Assembly (NCBI GenBank): GCA_963575745.1
Contig: CAUYUJ010000148.1
Location: 534,344 to 598,343, forward strand
DNA length: 64,000 nt
From: Prorocentrum cordatum
Lineage: Eukaryota; Sar; Dinophyceae; Prorocentrales; Prorocentraceae
Reading direction: 5' to 3'
The notes below the pieces were generated by a model. The model had not been told where the DNA came from and ran no database searches. It worked only from the letters and a program-made list of their open reading frames with translations. A program made the translations under genes and the position numbers. Positions 9,231-20,159 of the stretch are shown here, one piece after another. The first letter of the stretch is position 1, and each line of letters starts with the position of its first letter.

Positions 9231-10260
9231 GCTGCCCTTCGTGGCCCCGTTGCCACCGTTCGTAACCCCCTCGCTGCCCTTCGTGGCCCCGTTGCAGCCG
9301 TTCGTGGCCCCCTTGCTGCCCTCCGGGGCCCCGTCACGGCCCTTCGTAGCCCCCTCGCTGCCCTTCGTAGCCCCCTCGCTGCCCTTTCGTGGCCCCGATG
9401 CAACCCCTCGTGGCCCCCTCGCTGCCTTTCGTGGCCCCGTTGTAACCATTCGTGGCCACCTCGTTGCCCTCCGTGGCCCCGTCGCAGCCCTTCGTGGCCC
9501 CCTCGCTGCCCTTCGTGGCCGCGTTTCAACCCCTCGTGGCCCTCTCGCTGCCCTTACTGGCACCGTTGCAGCCCTTCGTGCCCCCCTCGCTGCCCTTTTG
9601 TGGCCCCGTCGCTGCCTTTCGTGGCCCCCTCGCTGCCCTTCGTGGCCCCGTTGCATCACTTCGTGGTCCCCTCGCTGCCCTCAGCGGCCCCGTCGCAGCC
9701 CATCGCGGCCCCCTCGCCGCCATCCGTGGCCCCGTTGCAGCCTTTCGTGGCCCCCTCGCTGCCCTTCGTGGCCCTGTTGCAGCTCATCGCGGCCCCGTTG
9801 CAGCCCTTCGCGGCCCTCTCGCTGCCCCTGGTGGCCCCCGCTCGTTCGCGCCCGTCGTGGCCCTATACGCATGCCCTTCGTGGCCCCGCTGTCGCCCTTC
9901 GCGGCCCCCTCGTTGCCCTTCGTGGCCCCGTCGCTGCCCGCAGTGGCCCCGTCCTTGCCCTCCGCGGCCCAATCTACGCATGCCTTTCGTGGTCCCCAGT
10001 CGTTCGCGCCCGTCGTGGCCCCATGCGCATGCTCTTCGTGGCCTCGCTGTCGCCCTCTGTGGCCCCCTCGCTGTCCTTCGTGGCCCAGATGCGACCCTGA
10101 GTGGCCCCGTCGTTGCCTTCTGTGGCCCCGCACTATCTGCCCTTAGTGGCCCCCGCTAGTTGGCGCGCTTCGTGGCCCCATACGCATTCCCTTCGTGTCC
10201 CCGCTGTCGCCCTTCGTGGCCTACTTCGTGCCCTTCGTGGCCCTGCTGTCGTTCTCTCTG
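9231..10260. repeat. Minisatellite, about 21-bp GTGGCCCC units
   Basis: About 1 kb of units of the type CCTTCGTGGCCCCCTCGCTGC, with variants such as CCGTTGCAGCC. Because the unit is a multiple of three, several frames stay open on both strands and encode PFVAPSLP-like periodic peptides. These are treated as artefacts. Confidence 0.85.
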
Positions 10261-10469
10261 ACGCTCTCGCTTGCGCTCGTCGTCGCCGTCGCCATCGTCG
10301 TCGTCGTGGTCGGTCCCCTGTCCATCCCTCTTGGGGTCGGGTTGCCGCCGACAAGGGCTGCCGCTGGCCAGGCCGTCGGTCCGCGGCCGCCCCGCCGCTT
10401 GCCGGGACCAGGCCTGCAGGACAGCAATCCACCCCCCGAAAAAAGTCACGAGCGAAGACGACGAGGGCA

Positions 10470-10595
10470 GGTATCGAGGGCTTGGGAGATACGCGTTATC
10501 GGACACTCGAGCAGATAGGAGCAGACAATATTAAAATGATTGTTGTTGTTGATGTTGTTGTTGAGCACTCGTTTCTAAAGAATCCGCCGGCCCCC
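10470..10595 (+). repeat. TTG-core dispersed repeat, second copy
   Basis: GTATCGAGGGCTTGGGAGAT and a TTAAAATGATTGTTGTTG stretch lead into a TTG run, followed by GAGCACTCGTTTCTAAAGAAT. The left part is shared with 24070-24150. Confidence 0.6.
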
Positions 10596-10825
10596 GTTGT
10601 GGGGCCACCAGGCTGTAGGCCGAAGCTTCGCAGTTTCCTGTACCAGTTGCAGCTTCAAATTTTCACTGCTATAGTTCTGCTTATTGCTGCTTACTGTTCC
10701 TTGTTGACTTCTTGCTGCTAACTGTTCCTGGTTGATGGACCGCGCGAGGGGGGGAGGCCCAAAACGGGCATTTCTACCACGCCTTGAGCGTGTGCTCTGA
10801 ATTGCCGGGGTGGATACAAAAATTA
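10596..10825. other. Unassigned sequence
   Basis: No gene or repeat recognised, apart from short TTGCTGCTTACTG repeats near 10680-10730. Confidence 0.5.
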
Positions 10826-11440
10826 CACCCCTCACGCAGATCGGCGGGGTCAGGGTCCAAAAAACATAACGGATTTGCTACATTTCTGAAATTCGGTGGC
10901 GCCCCTCACGCAGATTGGCGGGGCCAGGGTCCAAAAACACATGGGATTTGCCGCTTTCCTGACATTCGGTGGCACCCCTCACGCACATCGGCGGGGTCAG
11001 GGTCCACAAACACACCAGATTTGCAACATTTCTGACATTCGCTGGCACCCCTCGCGCAGATCGGCAGGGTCAGGGTCCAAAAACACATGAGAGTTACCAC
11101 ATGTCTTACATTGGGTGGCCCACCTCACGCAGATCGGCAGGGTCAGGGTCCAAAACCACAAGGGATTTACCACATGTCTTACATTCGGTGGCACCCCTCA
11201 CGCAGATCGGCAGGGTCAGGGTCTGAAAACACAAGGGATTTGTCATGATTCTAAAATCCGGTGGCACCCCTCATGCAAATCGGCAGGGTCAGGGTCTGAA
11301 AACAGAAAGGATCTGTAACATTCCTGAAGTCCGGCGGCACCCCTCACGCAGATCGGCAGGGTCAGGGTCTGAAAGCACAAGGGACTTGCCACATGTCTGG
11401 AATTCGGCGGCACCCCTCACGCAAATCCGTAAAATCAGGG
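10826..11440. repeat. Tandem repeat, about 73-bp unit
   Basis: About nine units share CACCCCTCACGCAGATCGGC, GGGTCAGGGTC and a variable ACATTCGGTGG end. Units start near 10833, 10907, 10980 and 11053 and continue at about 73-bp spacing. It is not coding. The following 250 bp (to 11690) has no feature that I recognise. Confidence 0.85.
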
Positions 11441-11689
11441 TCGAAAACAAACAGGTCCCGACACTGCTTCACGGCGGCGCCCAAACCTCCTGATTTAGGT
11501 TTTGCATCTCACATTATCCGAGACAAGGGGCCCGCAGCATGGGGCGAAACCCTTACGGATAAGTATTGCTGCTTTCCAGAAGCGGTTCCGCGCGCTTTCG
11601 CGTCGTCGCTGAAAGCGAAGCTCCCGCTCGAGCGTCGGCTTGCGCCTAAATGTAAGCCTTTGGAGGCCCAGCTACGACAACAACGGCTC

Positions 11690-12080
11690 CAGCTTGATAC
11701 TTCCTCACATTTTACCCCGAGACACCCTGGCCAGAGGCCCCCGAACTCAGGAACGGCGCTCTCGCTCGAGACTTCCTCGCAATTAAAGTAAGTTCGCGGG
11801 GTCCCAGCCACGACGACAAGGGCTTCTGCTCGATAGTTCCTTACGAGTCACTCCGAAAGCCCCTGGCCAGAGAGAGGACCCCGAGCTCAGGAACGGCGCT
11901 CTCGCTCGAGACTTCCCCATAATGCAAGAAAGTTGGCTGAAGCCCGGACACGGAAACAAGATCTCCCGTTCGATATGTGTCGATCGGCATTCCGAAAGCC
12001 CCTGGCCAGAGAGAGGCCCCCGAAGTCAGGAACGGCGCTCTCGCTCGACACGTCTTCGCACTTCAGTCAGTGGCCGACAA
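11690..12080. repeat. CTCGAGACTTCC tandem repeats
   Basis: Three units of about 120-130 bp share CCTGGCCAGAGAGAGGCCCC, CTCAGGAACGGCGCTCTCGC and CGAGACTTCCTCGCA. Better-preserved units occur at 21190-21770. The sequence from 12081 to 12330 is unassigned. Confidence 0.7.
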
Positions 12081-12329
12081 GAAAAATATTCCATCCGAAA
12101 GGGGGTGCAATCGAAGGTGAAGTGGGCGGGTATCGCAGGTTGTGGTATACGGAATGCAAGACACGCGTGCCAATAAGAGCGAAGAGTTGCAAAATTGCTG
12201 AATGTTAGTTACTAAGCACTTATTATTGTTGGACCCCTTACAAGCGCCTTGGCGTTTTCTCCAAGACGCCGGCTGAATTGTTCAGAAAGTGCGGCTCGTT
12301 TTCAAACGGATTGGGGGACCCCCCAAACC

Positions 12330-12336
12330 GGCCCCC

Positions 12337-12367
<31 letters not shown>

Positions 12368-12600
12368 CATTCAAGACTGGGGACACTCCGTTCTCACCAG
12401 TGCCAGGGTTTTCATAGGAGGCGGGCAATACCCCCACTTTGTATGACGGGGGTGGCCGGTTCAAGCTCTACCAAATTTCCAGAAATCTCTTCGCGCTACC
12501 CATCCACACCCAGCTTCCCGCCCTATGACGTTCGGACACTTCACTTCGTGGCATGCGGACGACCGTGGCTACTATTCAGGGCCCCGCGGCCGACGACGAC
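12330..12600. repeat. Dispersed repeat after a (CAA)n run, copy A
   Basis: A CAA run (12338-12366) is followed by about 230 bp carrying CCAGTGCCAGGGTTTTC, GTTCAAGCTCTACCAAAT, CCCAGCTTCCCGCCCTATGA and GACACTTCACTTCGTGGC. The same motifs in the same order occur at 13070-13330. Confidence 0.75.
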
Positions 12601-12714
12601 GGCGTGCGCGCGCGAAGAAAAAACGAATGTGTCCAATATTGCTCGCAAGAGCCCGTTTGACAGAAATGTTGAAAAAATACTGGGTTTCCTCAGAAATCCG
12701 CAAGAGCCCGCAAG

Positions 12715-12935
12715 ATGAATGTTTGAATTTTTTGTTTGAAAACCATTGGGTTTTTCATGTTTTTATGTTAAAATCGCTACGAAAACTAAGGTTTTGGAAG
12801 GATTTCATCTTGCGCGCGCGAGTGTGCACTTCGTGTCATTTTTTCAAAGGATTCTTGAAGTTTTGTTATGTTAGAACAAGAAATTTCATTTTATAGTGTT
12901 TTTTGCAAGGGAAAGCGGGCGTCAACAAAACAACC
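12715..12935. repeat. AT-rich dispersed repeat, copy A
   Basis: The segment includes AAAACCATTGGGTTTTT, TGTTTTTATGTTAAAATCG, CTAAGGTTTTGGAAGGATTTC and TTTTTTGCAAGGGAAA. It is repeated at 14995-15230, and a partial version lies near 14750-14880. It is much less GC-rich than its surroundings. The GCAACAAAA-like end joins a GGATCCGG site in both full copies. Confidence 0.75.
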
Positions 12936-13039
12936 GGATCCGGACACCCACGTTTTGCCTGAGACTTCCTCACGAAAATGATGAAAATGTGGCTGCGGCC
13001 TAGGCGCGGCGAGGGGGGCGCGCACCAGGGGCCCCAACA

Positions 13040-13330
13040 ATAATTATTCTTTAGAATAAATAATGTTCAACAACAACAACAACAACACCAACATCAACAA
13101 CAACAACACCAACAACAACAACAACAACAATCATTTTACCCGAACGCTCAGTGTTCTCCCCAGTGCCAGGGTTTTCTTGCGACACCAGCCAATACCCCCA
13201 CTTCGTGGGGGGGCCGTTCAAGCTCTACCAAATATCCAAACGACTCTTCGAGACCACCCACACCCAGCTTCCCGCCCTATGACGTTGGGACACTTCACTT
13301 CGTGGCGTGCGGACGACCCTGGCTACTACA
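13040..13330. repeat. Dispersed repeat after (CAA)n, copy B
   Basis: AATAATTATTCTTTAGAATAAATAATGTTC-type sequence leads into CAA/AAC repeats (13065-13130), then the same body as 12367-12600. The left flank is the reverse complement of the 3' flank of the TTG-core family. Confidence 0.7.
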
Positions 13331-13923
13331 CTGGCGTGGGGTACACACCCACAGAGGTTGATCACATCTGTTACATATGATGTGGTACACGGTACACGTG
13401 AGATGGTACGCAGTGCCAAGATAGTTGGTCACATTTTTGGGGCAAATTCGTGGGGATGCGATTACAGAAGTACATGTGTTACACTGATGTTATACAGTCC
13501 CAAGGATGACGCATGCATTGCTCATAGACTCATGGCGCTATGATCCTAACTCTCAGTGCCCAACGCGCGCGTGCACAGCCAGACGGAGGGAGAGAAACAC
13601 ATGTATACAAGGTTCGTGACATACGCACGGTCCACCATGTTGTAAACGATCGCATGCACGGTAAGTTCTGAAATTATACGCATGTACAAGCAGACATGCG
13701 AGGGAGAAAGGGAGATGGCCATCGACAGTTCCAATACGGCTCCAAGGCGGAAGAGGGGGAGGAGGAGCAGGACAAGGAGGAAAGGAGAGAAGCGAGAAAG
13801 GAAGAACGCAGACGGCGCGGCTCTGGACACAAAGGGGTGCCATACTTTCTCCTGCTTTCGCAAACAGGTCCAGTCACACGTAGGGGTATACTCAACCGAA
13901 TGGTCTTCGCATCCAGAAGCATA
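13331..13923. other. Unassigned sequence
   Basis: About 600 bp with no convincing gene. A purine-rich stretch (about 13700-13815) keeps frames open on both strands. Confidence 0.5.
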
Positions 13924-14634
13924 CTAAAGGCGCGACGCATCGTCGTCTGCGATGGCGCGGAGCGGGCGCGTGGGTGCCCGGCTGCCTGGCTGATACACGT
14001 GCGGGCCTGGCTGATACGCGTTGAGCTTTTCGGCCGTGTCATACTGCAAAGGTCCAGAGTCAGGGTGATACTTCACGTACCATTGCCTCGAAACCATACC
14101 GCTGACAGCGACGGGAGGATCGCTCTCCGAGAGAAGCTGCGAGAGGACCTCCGCAGCGGCCTCGTCGGCGAAGCTCTCCCGATACTGATTGAGTCGAAGA
14201 CGCTCGCCCATACATTCCTCCACAGCTTGGGCAGTGTTCAATGCCCCCTTGGCGCCCCACTCCGTGCTGAGCCACTTCTGGCATACCCTGGCGTTAGCAG
14301 ATACAGATAAATGTCCCAGGAGCCACTGCTTCAAGACGGCCCCGTCAGTGGTCCCCTCGGGCATGTCTTTGCGAATACGTTCTCCATACCAGGTCTCCAA
14401 GTGGCCAGCGTTCTGCACTTGGACAAGCGTGTCTTTGGATGAATACTGCAGTAGCCACGCCGTTGCGACCTTATCTGGCACATACAGTGGTGGATCCAAC
14501 TGTCGGAGCGCCCGGCATAATTTGAAAGCGGTATTATACTCAATGCCCAGGTGGCGGATGGCAGAGCCGCGCTGCTCCTCCAGCTCCTTGGTGAAGCCTC
14601 TTGGGACCATCTTGGGCGCCTCTTTGGGCCTCAT
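13924..14634 (-). CDS. Unknown 236-residue protein with Trp-rich repeats
   Basis: This is the only ORF in the 16-kb block with ordinary protein composition. Two related segments can be seen, AWLLQYSS near residue 60 and QWLLGHLSVS near residue 103, and a weaker one, RQWYVKYHP, near residue 185. Each is followed by a helical stretch. I do not recognise the family. The start (MRPKEAPK) lies in a repeat that also occurs at 56.3-56.9 kb, so the true N-terminus may be elsewhere. Given its repeat-rich surroundings it may be a fragment of a mobile-element protein, but no transposase or polymerase motif is seen. The C-terminus (residues 210-236) is rich in Gln, Pro and Arg. Confidence 0.45.
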   Translation of the reverse strand: MRPKEAPKMVPRGFTKELEEQRGSAIRHLGIEYNTAFKLCRALRQLDPPLYVPDKVATAWLLQYSSKDTLVQVQNAGHLETWYGERIRKDMPEGTTDGAVLKQWLLGHLSVSANARVCQKWLSTEWGAKGALNTAQAVEECMGERLRLNQYRESFADEAAAEVLSQLLSESDPPVAVSGMVSRQWYVKYHPDSGPLQYDTAEKLNAYQPGPHVYQPGSRAPTRPLRAIADDDASRL

Positions 14635-14695
14635 GGGCGCCTCTTGGGGCCATCTTGCGCGCCTGTTGGGGCCATCTTGGGTTTTAAAGATTCAT
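14590..14695. repeat. CCAAGATGG/CCAAGAGGC repeats
   Basis: Four to five degenerate units of GGGCGCCTCTTGGGGCCATC type. The reverse complement resembles the larger array at 56280-56905. Confidence 0.6.
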
Positions 14696-14994
14696 CAAGA
14701 GACCGCGAATGGATTTCGAGATTTTTCGGATGAGAAAGTAGTGCGTTTTCATATGTTTTCTGAACATCGCATCTTGAAATTATTGAAAACCCATTGTGTT
14801 TGGCAGGATTTCGACATGCGCGCGCGGCGGCCGCGCGCATGTGCACTTCGTCTCATTTTTTGCAAGGGATGGTGGCCCTCGCAGGCGCGCAACCGTTGTT
14901 GGAAAAGTTCAAAGCACCTGAAGAATTAGCACGCAAAGACCCTTTTTGACAGAAATGTTTAAAAAGTGGTGTGTTTCCTATGAATCCGCAAGAG

Positions 14995-15345
14995 CGCGCG
15001 GAAGGACATTTTGACAATTTTTTCTTAAAAAACCATTGGGTTTTTGATGTTTTTATGTTAAAATCGTTACGAAACCTAAGGTTTTGGAAGGATTTCGTCT
15101 TGCGAGCGCGAATGTCCACTTTACCTTATTTTTTGCAAGGGATTCTTGAAATTTGATCAACTAAGAACAAGAATTTTCATTTTCTATTGTTTTTTGCAAG
15201 GGAAAACGAGCGTCAACAAAAAACCGGATCCGGGGGTAATCCACTTTTCTGAAGCTTTCGCAGAAAAATGATGAAAATGTAGCTGCGGCCTAGGTTTTGG
15301 GCGGGGGGCGTGCACCAGGGGGTCCAACAATAATAATTCTTTAGA
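14995..15345. repeat. AT-rich dispersed repeat, copy B
   Basis: It repeats 12715-13060 in the same order, including the following GAAAAATGATGAAAATG segment and the CAATAATAATTCTTTAGAA junction. Together the two copies are a composite repeat of about 330 bp. Sequence identity is high by eye but was not computed. Confidence 0.75.
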
Positions 15346-15665
15346 AGTAATAGTGTTCAACAATAACAACAACACCGACATCAACAACACCACCAACAAC
15401 AACGCTCCCGTTAAAGACGTCCTCCTTTTGTGCTCAGGGCCGGTAATCTTGCTCGCCGCCGAAAACAACCGCCTCAACAAAACCAGCGCAATCGCTCGAG
15501 ACTGCCTCCCGTTTTATCATGGACAGGCGCGCTACTCTTTCTCTCATCGGCGCCGCCCCCGACTTCCTCTTGTTCAACACAAGGCGGTGTTTTGGCTCGC
15601 CGCCGACAGTCCCCGCCCCGACAAAACCAGCACTCCCGCCCGAGACTTCCTCTCGTTTTACCCTA
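15346..15665. repeat. CAA tract and GAGACTTCCTC repeats
   Basis: An AACAACACC tract is followed by degenerate units containing CTCGCCGCCGAAAACAACCG, CAACAAAACCAGCGC and CGAGACTGCCTCCCGTTTTA. The same order recurs at 20340-20740. Confidence 0.65.
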
Positions 15666-15973
15666 GACTGGCGCCCTCTTCCCCTCCTCCTCTTCCTCCT
15701 CGTCGTCGTCCTCCTCCTCCTCTTTTTCCTCCTCCTCCTCACCCTCCTCCTTCCTTCTCCTCCTTCTCCCCCTCCTCCTCCTTCTCCCCCCTCTCTTCCT
15801 CCCTCTTCCTTCCTCCACAATTTGTTTTCTCCCTCCTCCCTCCTCCCTCCACCGTCCCTTTTTCCGCCTTCCTCCTCCTTCCCCTTTTCCCCCCCTCTCC
15901 TCCTCCTCCTCCTCCTCCTCCTCTCCTCCTCCTCCTCTCCTCCTCCTCCTCCTCCTCCTCCTCCTCCTCCTCC

Positions 15974-16009
<36 letters not shown>

Positions 16010-16440
16010 CGTCCTCCTCCTCCTCCTCCTCCTCCTGCTCCTCCTCCTCCTCCTCCTCCTCTTCCTCCTCCTCCGCCTCCTCCTCCTCCTCCCCTCCTCC
16101 TCCTCCTGCTCTCCTCCTCCTCCTCCTCCTCTCCTCCTCCTCCTCCTCCTCCTCGTCCTCCCCCTGGTCCTCCTCCTTTTCCTCCTTTTCCTCCTCCCCT
16201 CCTCGTCCGCCTCGTCCTCCCCCTTCCCCCTTCCCCTTCGTTCCTCCTCCCTCTTCCCCCCTCCATTGCCTCCTCTCCTCCCTCCCCCCCCCTTCCCTCT
16301 CCCGCCCTCTTCCCCCCCGCCCCCCTCCCCCCCCTTTCCCTGTCCGCCCCCCTTGTCTCCTCCCTCCTCCTGCCCCCCTCCTCCCTCATCTCTTCCCCTT
16401 TTGTCCGTCCTCCCTCGTCGATCCCGTTCGACACTCCCTC
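15666..16440. repeat. Long polypyrimidine (CTC/CCT)n tract
   Basis: About 775 bp is almost pure pyrimidine on the + strand, mainly CCT units with TCCTCG and CCCCTT interruptions. All frames on both strands stay open and give Ser/Pro/Leu- or Glu/Gly/Arg-rich peptides that are not counted as genes. The following 250 bp (to 16690) has no feature I recognise. Confidence 0.9.
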
Positions 16441-16689
16441 ATATGTAACTCAAGACTGGGCCCTCGGTTCGGCGTCGCCTCTAGGGGGCTTCCACGACTC
16501 CCTGTTGAACCATAGTTATTACATAACGACACTGTTGGAAATAACATTATCTTGCGACGCATCCAACCATTTCTACACAAGTGGCAATTACATTCAGGAC
16601 CACTCAATACCGAAGGACACTTCCGCGCCATAGGACATTTCGGCGCCATGGTATAGCGGCGATCTGTTTAGGACGTACCTCCGATGAGC

Positions 16690-17865
16690 CCCCCGGAAGC
16701 CCATGCGCGCCAGGTGAGCCAAGCGCGCCAGGCGCGCCAGGTGTGCGCCAGGTGCGCCTAGCGCGCCAGGTGCGCCAGGTGCGCCCGGTGCGTCAGGTGC
16801 GCCAGTTGCGCCTGGCGCGCCAGGTGCGCCTGATGCGCCAAGCGCGCCAGGTGCGCCAAGTCTGCGCCAGGTGTGCGCCAGGTGTGCTCCCGGTGTGCCA
16901 AGTGCGCCAGGTGCGCCCAGCGCGCCAGGTGTGCCAGGTGCGCCAGCTGCGCCAGGTACGCCAGATGCGCCAGGCGCGCCAGGTGCGCCAAGTGTGCGCC
17001 AGGTGCGCCAGTTGCGCCAGTTGTGCCAGGCGCGCCAAGTGAGCCAGGTGTGCGCCAAGTGCGCCTAGCGCGCCAGGCGCTCCAGGTTGGCCAGGTGTGC
17101 CAGGTGCGCCAGGTGCGCCATGGGCGCCAGATGCGCCAGGTGCGCAAGGTGCGCCAGGTGTGCGCCAGGTGCGTGCCAGGCGCGCCAGGTGCGCCAGGTG
17201 CGCCAGTTGCGCCAGGCGCGCCAGTTGCGCCATGCGCGCCAGGCGCGCCAGGTGCGCCAGGTGCGCCAGGTGTGCCAGGTGCGTCAGGTGCGCCCAGCGC
17301 GCCAGGTGCACCAGTGCACCAGGTGCGCGCGAAGTGCTCCCAGCGCGCCAGGTGCCCCAAGTGCGCCCAGCGCGTCAGGTTCGCGCCAGGTGCGCCCGAG
17401 GTGCGCGCCAGGCGCGCCACGTGTGCGCCAGTTGCGCCAGGTGTGCGCCACGCGTGTGCCAGGTGCGCGCCAGGTGCGCCAGGTGCGCCAGTTGCGCCAG
17501 GTGTGTCAGGTGCGCCAGTTGCGCCAGGCGCACCAAGTGAGCCAGGTGCGCCATGTGCGCCAGGTGCGACAGGTGCGACAGGTGCGCCAGGTGCGCCAGG
17601 TGCGACAGGCGCGCCAGGTGCGCGCCAGGTGCGCCAGTTGCGCCAGTTGCACCAGGCGCGCCAGGCGCGCCAGGTGCGCCAGGTGCAGCAAGTGCGCCAG
17701 GTGCGCCCAGCGCGCCAGGTGTGCGCCAGGTGCGCGCCAGGTGCGCCCAGCGCGTCAGGTGCGCCAGGCGCGCCCAGCGCGCCAAGTGCGCGCCAGGTGC
17801 GCGCCAGGTGCGCGCCAGGTGCGCGCCAGGTGCCACACGCGCGACAGGTGCGCAACGTGCCCTCC
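16690..17865. repeat. Minisatellite, 9-bp GCGCCAGGT units
   Basis: About 1.15 kb of GCGCCAGGT, GCGCCAGTT and TGCGCCAGG units with short interruptions. The minus strand gives collagen-like GAPGAP and LAHLAR periodic peptides in long open frames. The regularity of the DNA explains them. Confidence 0.9.
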
Positions 17866-17869
17866 CAGA

Positions 17870-19570
17870 AACCCACGAAAGTGGCAACAAGTGCGCAGAT
17901 CCCCCCCTCCCCCCCCCCTCCCCCATGCACCCCCGCTCCCCCCCCCCCCCCCCCCCCCCCAGGGGACAGGGAGGCCTCGAAGTGGTCTGCGTAGGACGCA
18001 CCTCCGCTGGGCCTCCCAGGAACCAACGACAGCGGCGACAGTTGGTTGCGCAGATCGCAGCCCCCCCCAGGGGACAAGGTGGCCTCAGAGTGATCTGCGC
18101 AGGACGCACCTCCGCTGGGCCCCCCAGGAACCTACGAAAGTGGCGACAGTTGCGCAGGTCGCAGCCCCCCCAGGGGGCAGGGACGCCTCAAAGTGATCTG
18201 CGTAGGACGCACCCCCGCTGGGCCTCCCATGAACCCACGAAAGTGGCGAGAGTTGCGCAGATCGCAGCCCCCCCCCCCCAGGGCCCCAGGGGGCAGGGAG
18301 GCCTCAGGGTGACCTGCGTAGGACGCACCTCCGCTGGGCCTCCCAGGACCCCGCAAGAGTGGCGAAAGTGGCGCAGATCGCAGCCCCCCCCCCCCCCCCC
18401 TGGGGGCAGGGAGGCCTCAAAGTGATCTGCGTAGGACGTACCTCCGCTGCGCTCCCAGGAAACAACGCGCAGACCGCAGCCCCCCCCCCTCCCCCGGACA
18501 GGGGAGCTTCAAAATGATCTGCGTAGGACGCGCACCTCCGCTGGGGCCCCAGAACCAACGACAGCGGCGACAGTTGCGCAGATCGCGACCCCCCCCCCCC
18601 CCCCCGGAGCAGGGGGGCCTCGAATTGATTTGCGTAGGACGCACCTCCGCTGGGCCTCCCAGGAACCCACGACAGTGGCGACAGCTGCGCAGATCGCAGC
18701 CCCCCCCCCCCCACGGCCCCAAGGGACAGGGAGGCGTCAAAGTGATCTGCGTGGGACGCACCTCCGCTGGGCCTCCCAAGACCCCGCGAAAGCGGCGACA
18801 GTTGCGCAGATCCCCACCCCCCCTCACCCCATGGGACAGAGAGGCCTCCAAGTGATCTGCGTAGGACGCACCTCCGCTGGGCCTCCCAGGGACCCACGAG
18901 AGTGGCGACAGTTGCGCAGAGCGCAGCCCCCCCCCAAGGGACAGGGAGGCATCAAAGTGATCTGCGTAGGACGCACATCCGCTGGGCCTCCCAGGAACCC
19001 ACGAAAGTGGCGACAGTTGCGCAGGTCGCAGCCCCCCCAGGGGGCAGGGACGCTTCAAATTGATTTGCGTAGGACGCACCTCCGCTGGGCATCCCAGGAA
19101 CACACGAAAGTGGCGACAGTTGCGCAGATCGCAGCCCCCCCCCCCCCCCAAGGGACAGGGAGGCCACGAAGGGATTTGCGTAGGGCGCACCTCCGCTGGG
19201 CATCCCAGGAACCCACGACAGTGGCGACAGTTGCGCAGATCGCAGCCCCCCCCCCCCCCAGGGGACATGGAGGCCTCCAAGTGATCTGCGTAGGACGCAC
19301 CTGGGCCTCCCAGGAACCCACGACAGCGGCGACAGTTGGTTGCGCAGATCGCAGCCCCCCTTGGGGACAGGGAGGCCTCGGAATGATCTGCGTAGGACGT
19401 GCTTCCGCTGGGCCTCCCAGGAACCCACGAAAGTGGCGACGGTTGCGCAGATCGCAGCCCCGCAAGGGGGCAGGGAGGCCTCAAAGTGATCTGCGCAAGA
19501 CGTACCTCCGCCGGGCCTCCCAGAAGCCCACGAAGAGGCGACAGTTGCGCAGATCGCAGCCCCGCAGGGC
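17870..19570. repeat. Tandem repeat, about 110-bp unit with a poly-C run
   Basis: About fifteen units each contain AGGACGCACCTCCGCTGGGC, a CCCACGAAAGTGGCGACAGT-type segment, TTGCGCAGATCGCAGCC, a C run of 6 to about 20, and ACAGGGAGGCCTC. Unit starts are near 17993, 18102, 18206, 18318, 18433, 18636, 18754, 18865, 18967, 19071 and 19180. Length varies mostly with the C run. Confidence 0.9.
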
Positions 19571-20159
19571 ACCGCGAACGCAGGAGAGAAAAAGGAGGAG
19601 AGGGCGGGCGGTGGATACCACAGTGCTCTATTCAAACCGAGTGCCCGACACAAGGAGGACGGATGCCTTCCAGGGGGCTCCTAGGATCGAGGGTCGAGGG
19701 ACTGACTTCAGGGATTCTTTGAGCGGGTGCGGTGGTGCAGGTGGAGGGGTGCGAGCACGGGGGCGGCAGCGCCTGGGGGCGTGAACGCTCCGAGTCACGC
19801 GCCGAAGCCGCAGGATGGTGGCGTAACAGTTCGAACGAGGAGTAAGAACCACCTCGTCTTCGGAAATACTGCTACTACAGCCGTGTCTCCCCCCCTGCTA
19901 TTCCTCCTCGATCCTCATCATATTCCATCCCCTCCTGGTCCTCTTCCTCCTCCTCCTCCGAAATGCGGGTCGTGCGCAGAGCGATTGCGATGGCGATGTG
20001 CCGTCCGGGCTGTGGATGTCGAAGTTATTCGGGGTAGGCGGCGGCAAAACTTATTAGGCGGGGGGTCTGGGTGACAGAATATGGGACCCCGCATGCCAGA
20101 ATAATCCCCCATGGTGGGCGTGGTATCCAAATGGGTGCATGTGACACGTGGAAGCATGG
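19571..20159. other. Unassigned sequence
   Basis: No coherent ORF or repeat recognised. Confidence 0.5.

Noticed and set aside
9019-10146. Long + strand frame of 375 codons (PFVAPSLP-like)
   Set aside because: It follows the 21-bp minisatellite and parallel frames on both strands are open for the same reason.
15353-16633. 426-codon Pro/Leu/Ser-rich frame
   Set aside because: It is a translation of the CCT tract; all frames are open.
16758-18077. 439-codon minus-strand frame with collagen-like GAPGAP repeats
   Set aside because: The 9-bp DNA repeat produces the periodicity, and the opposite strand is open too. It runs into the 110-bp repeat with no domain or signal.
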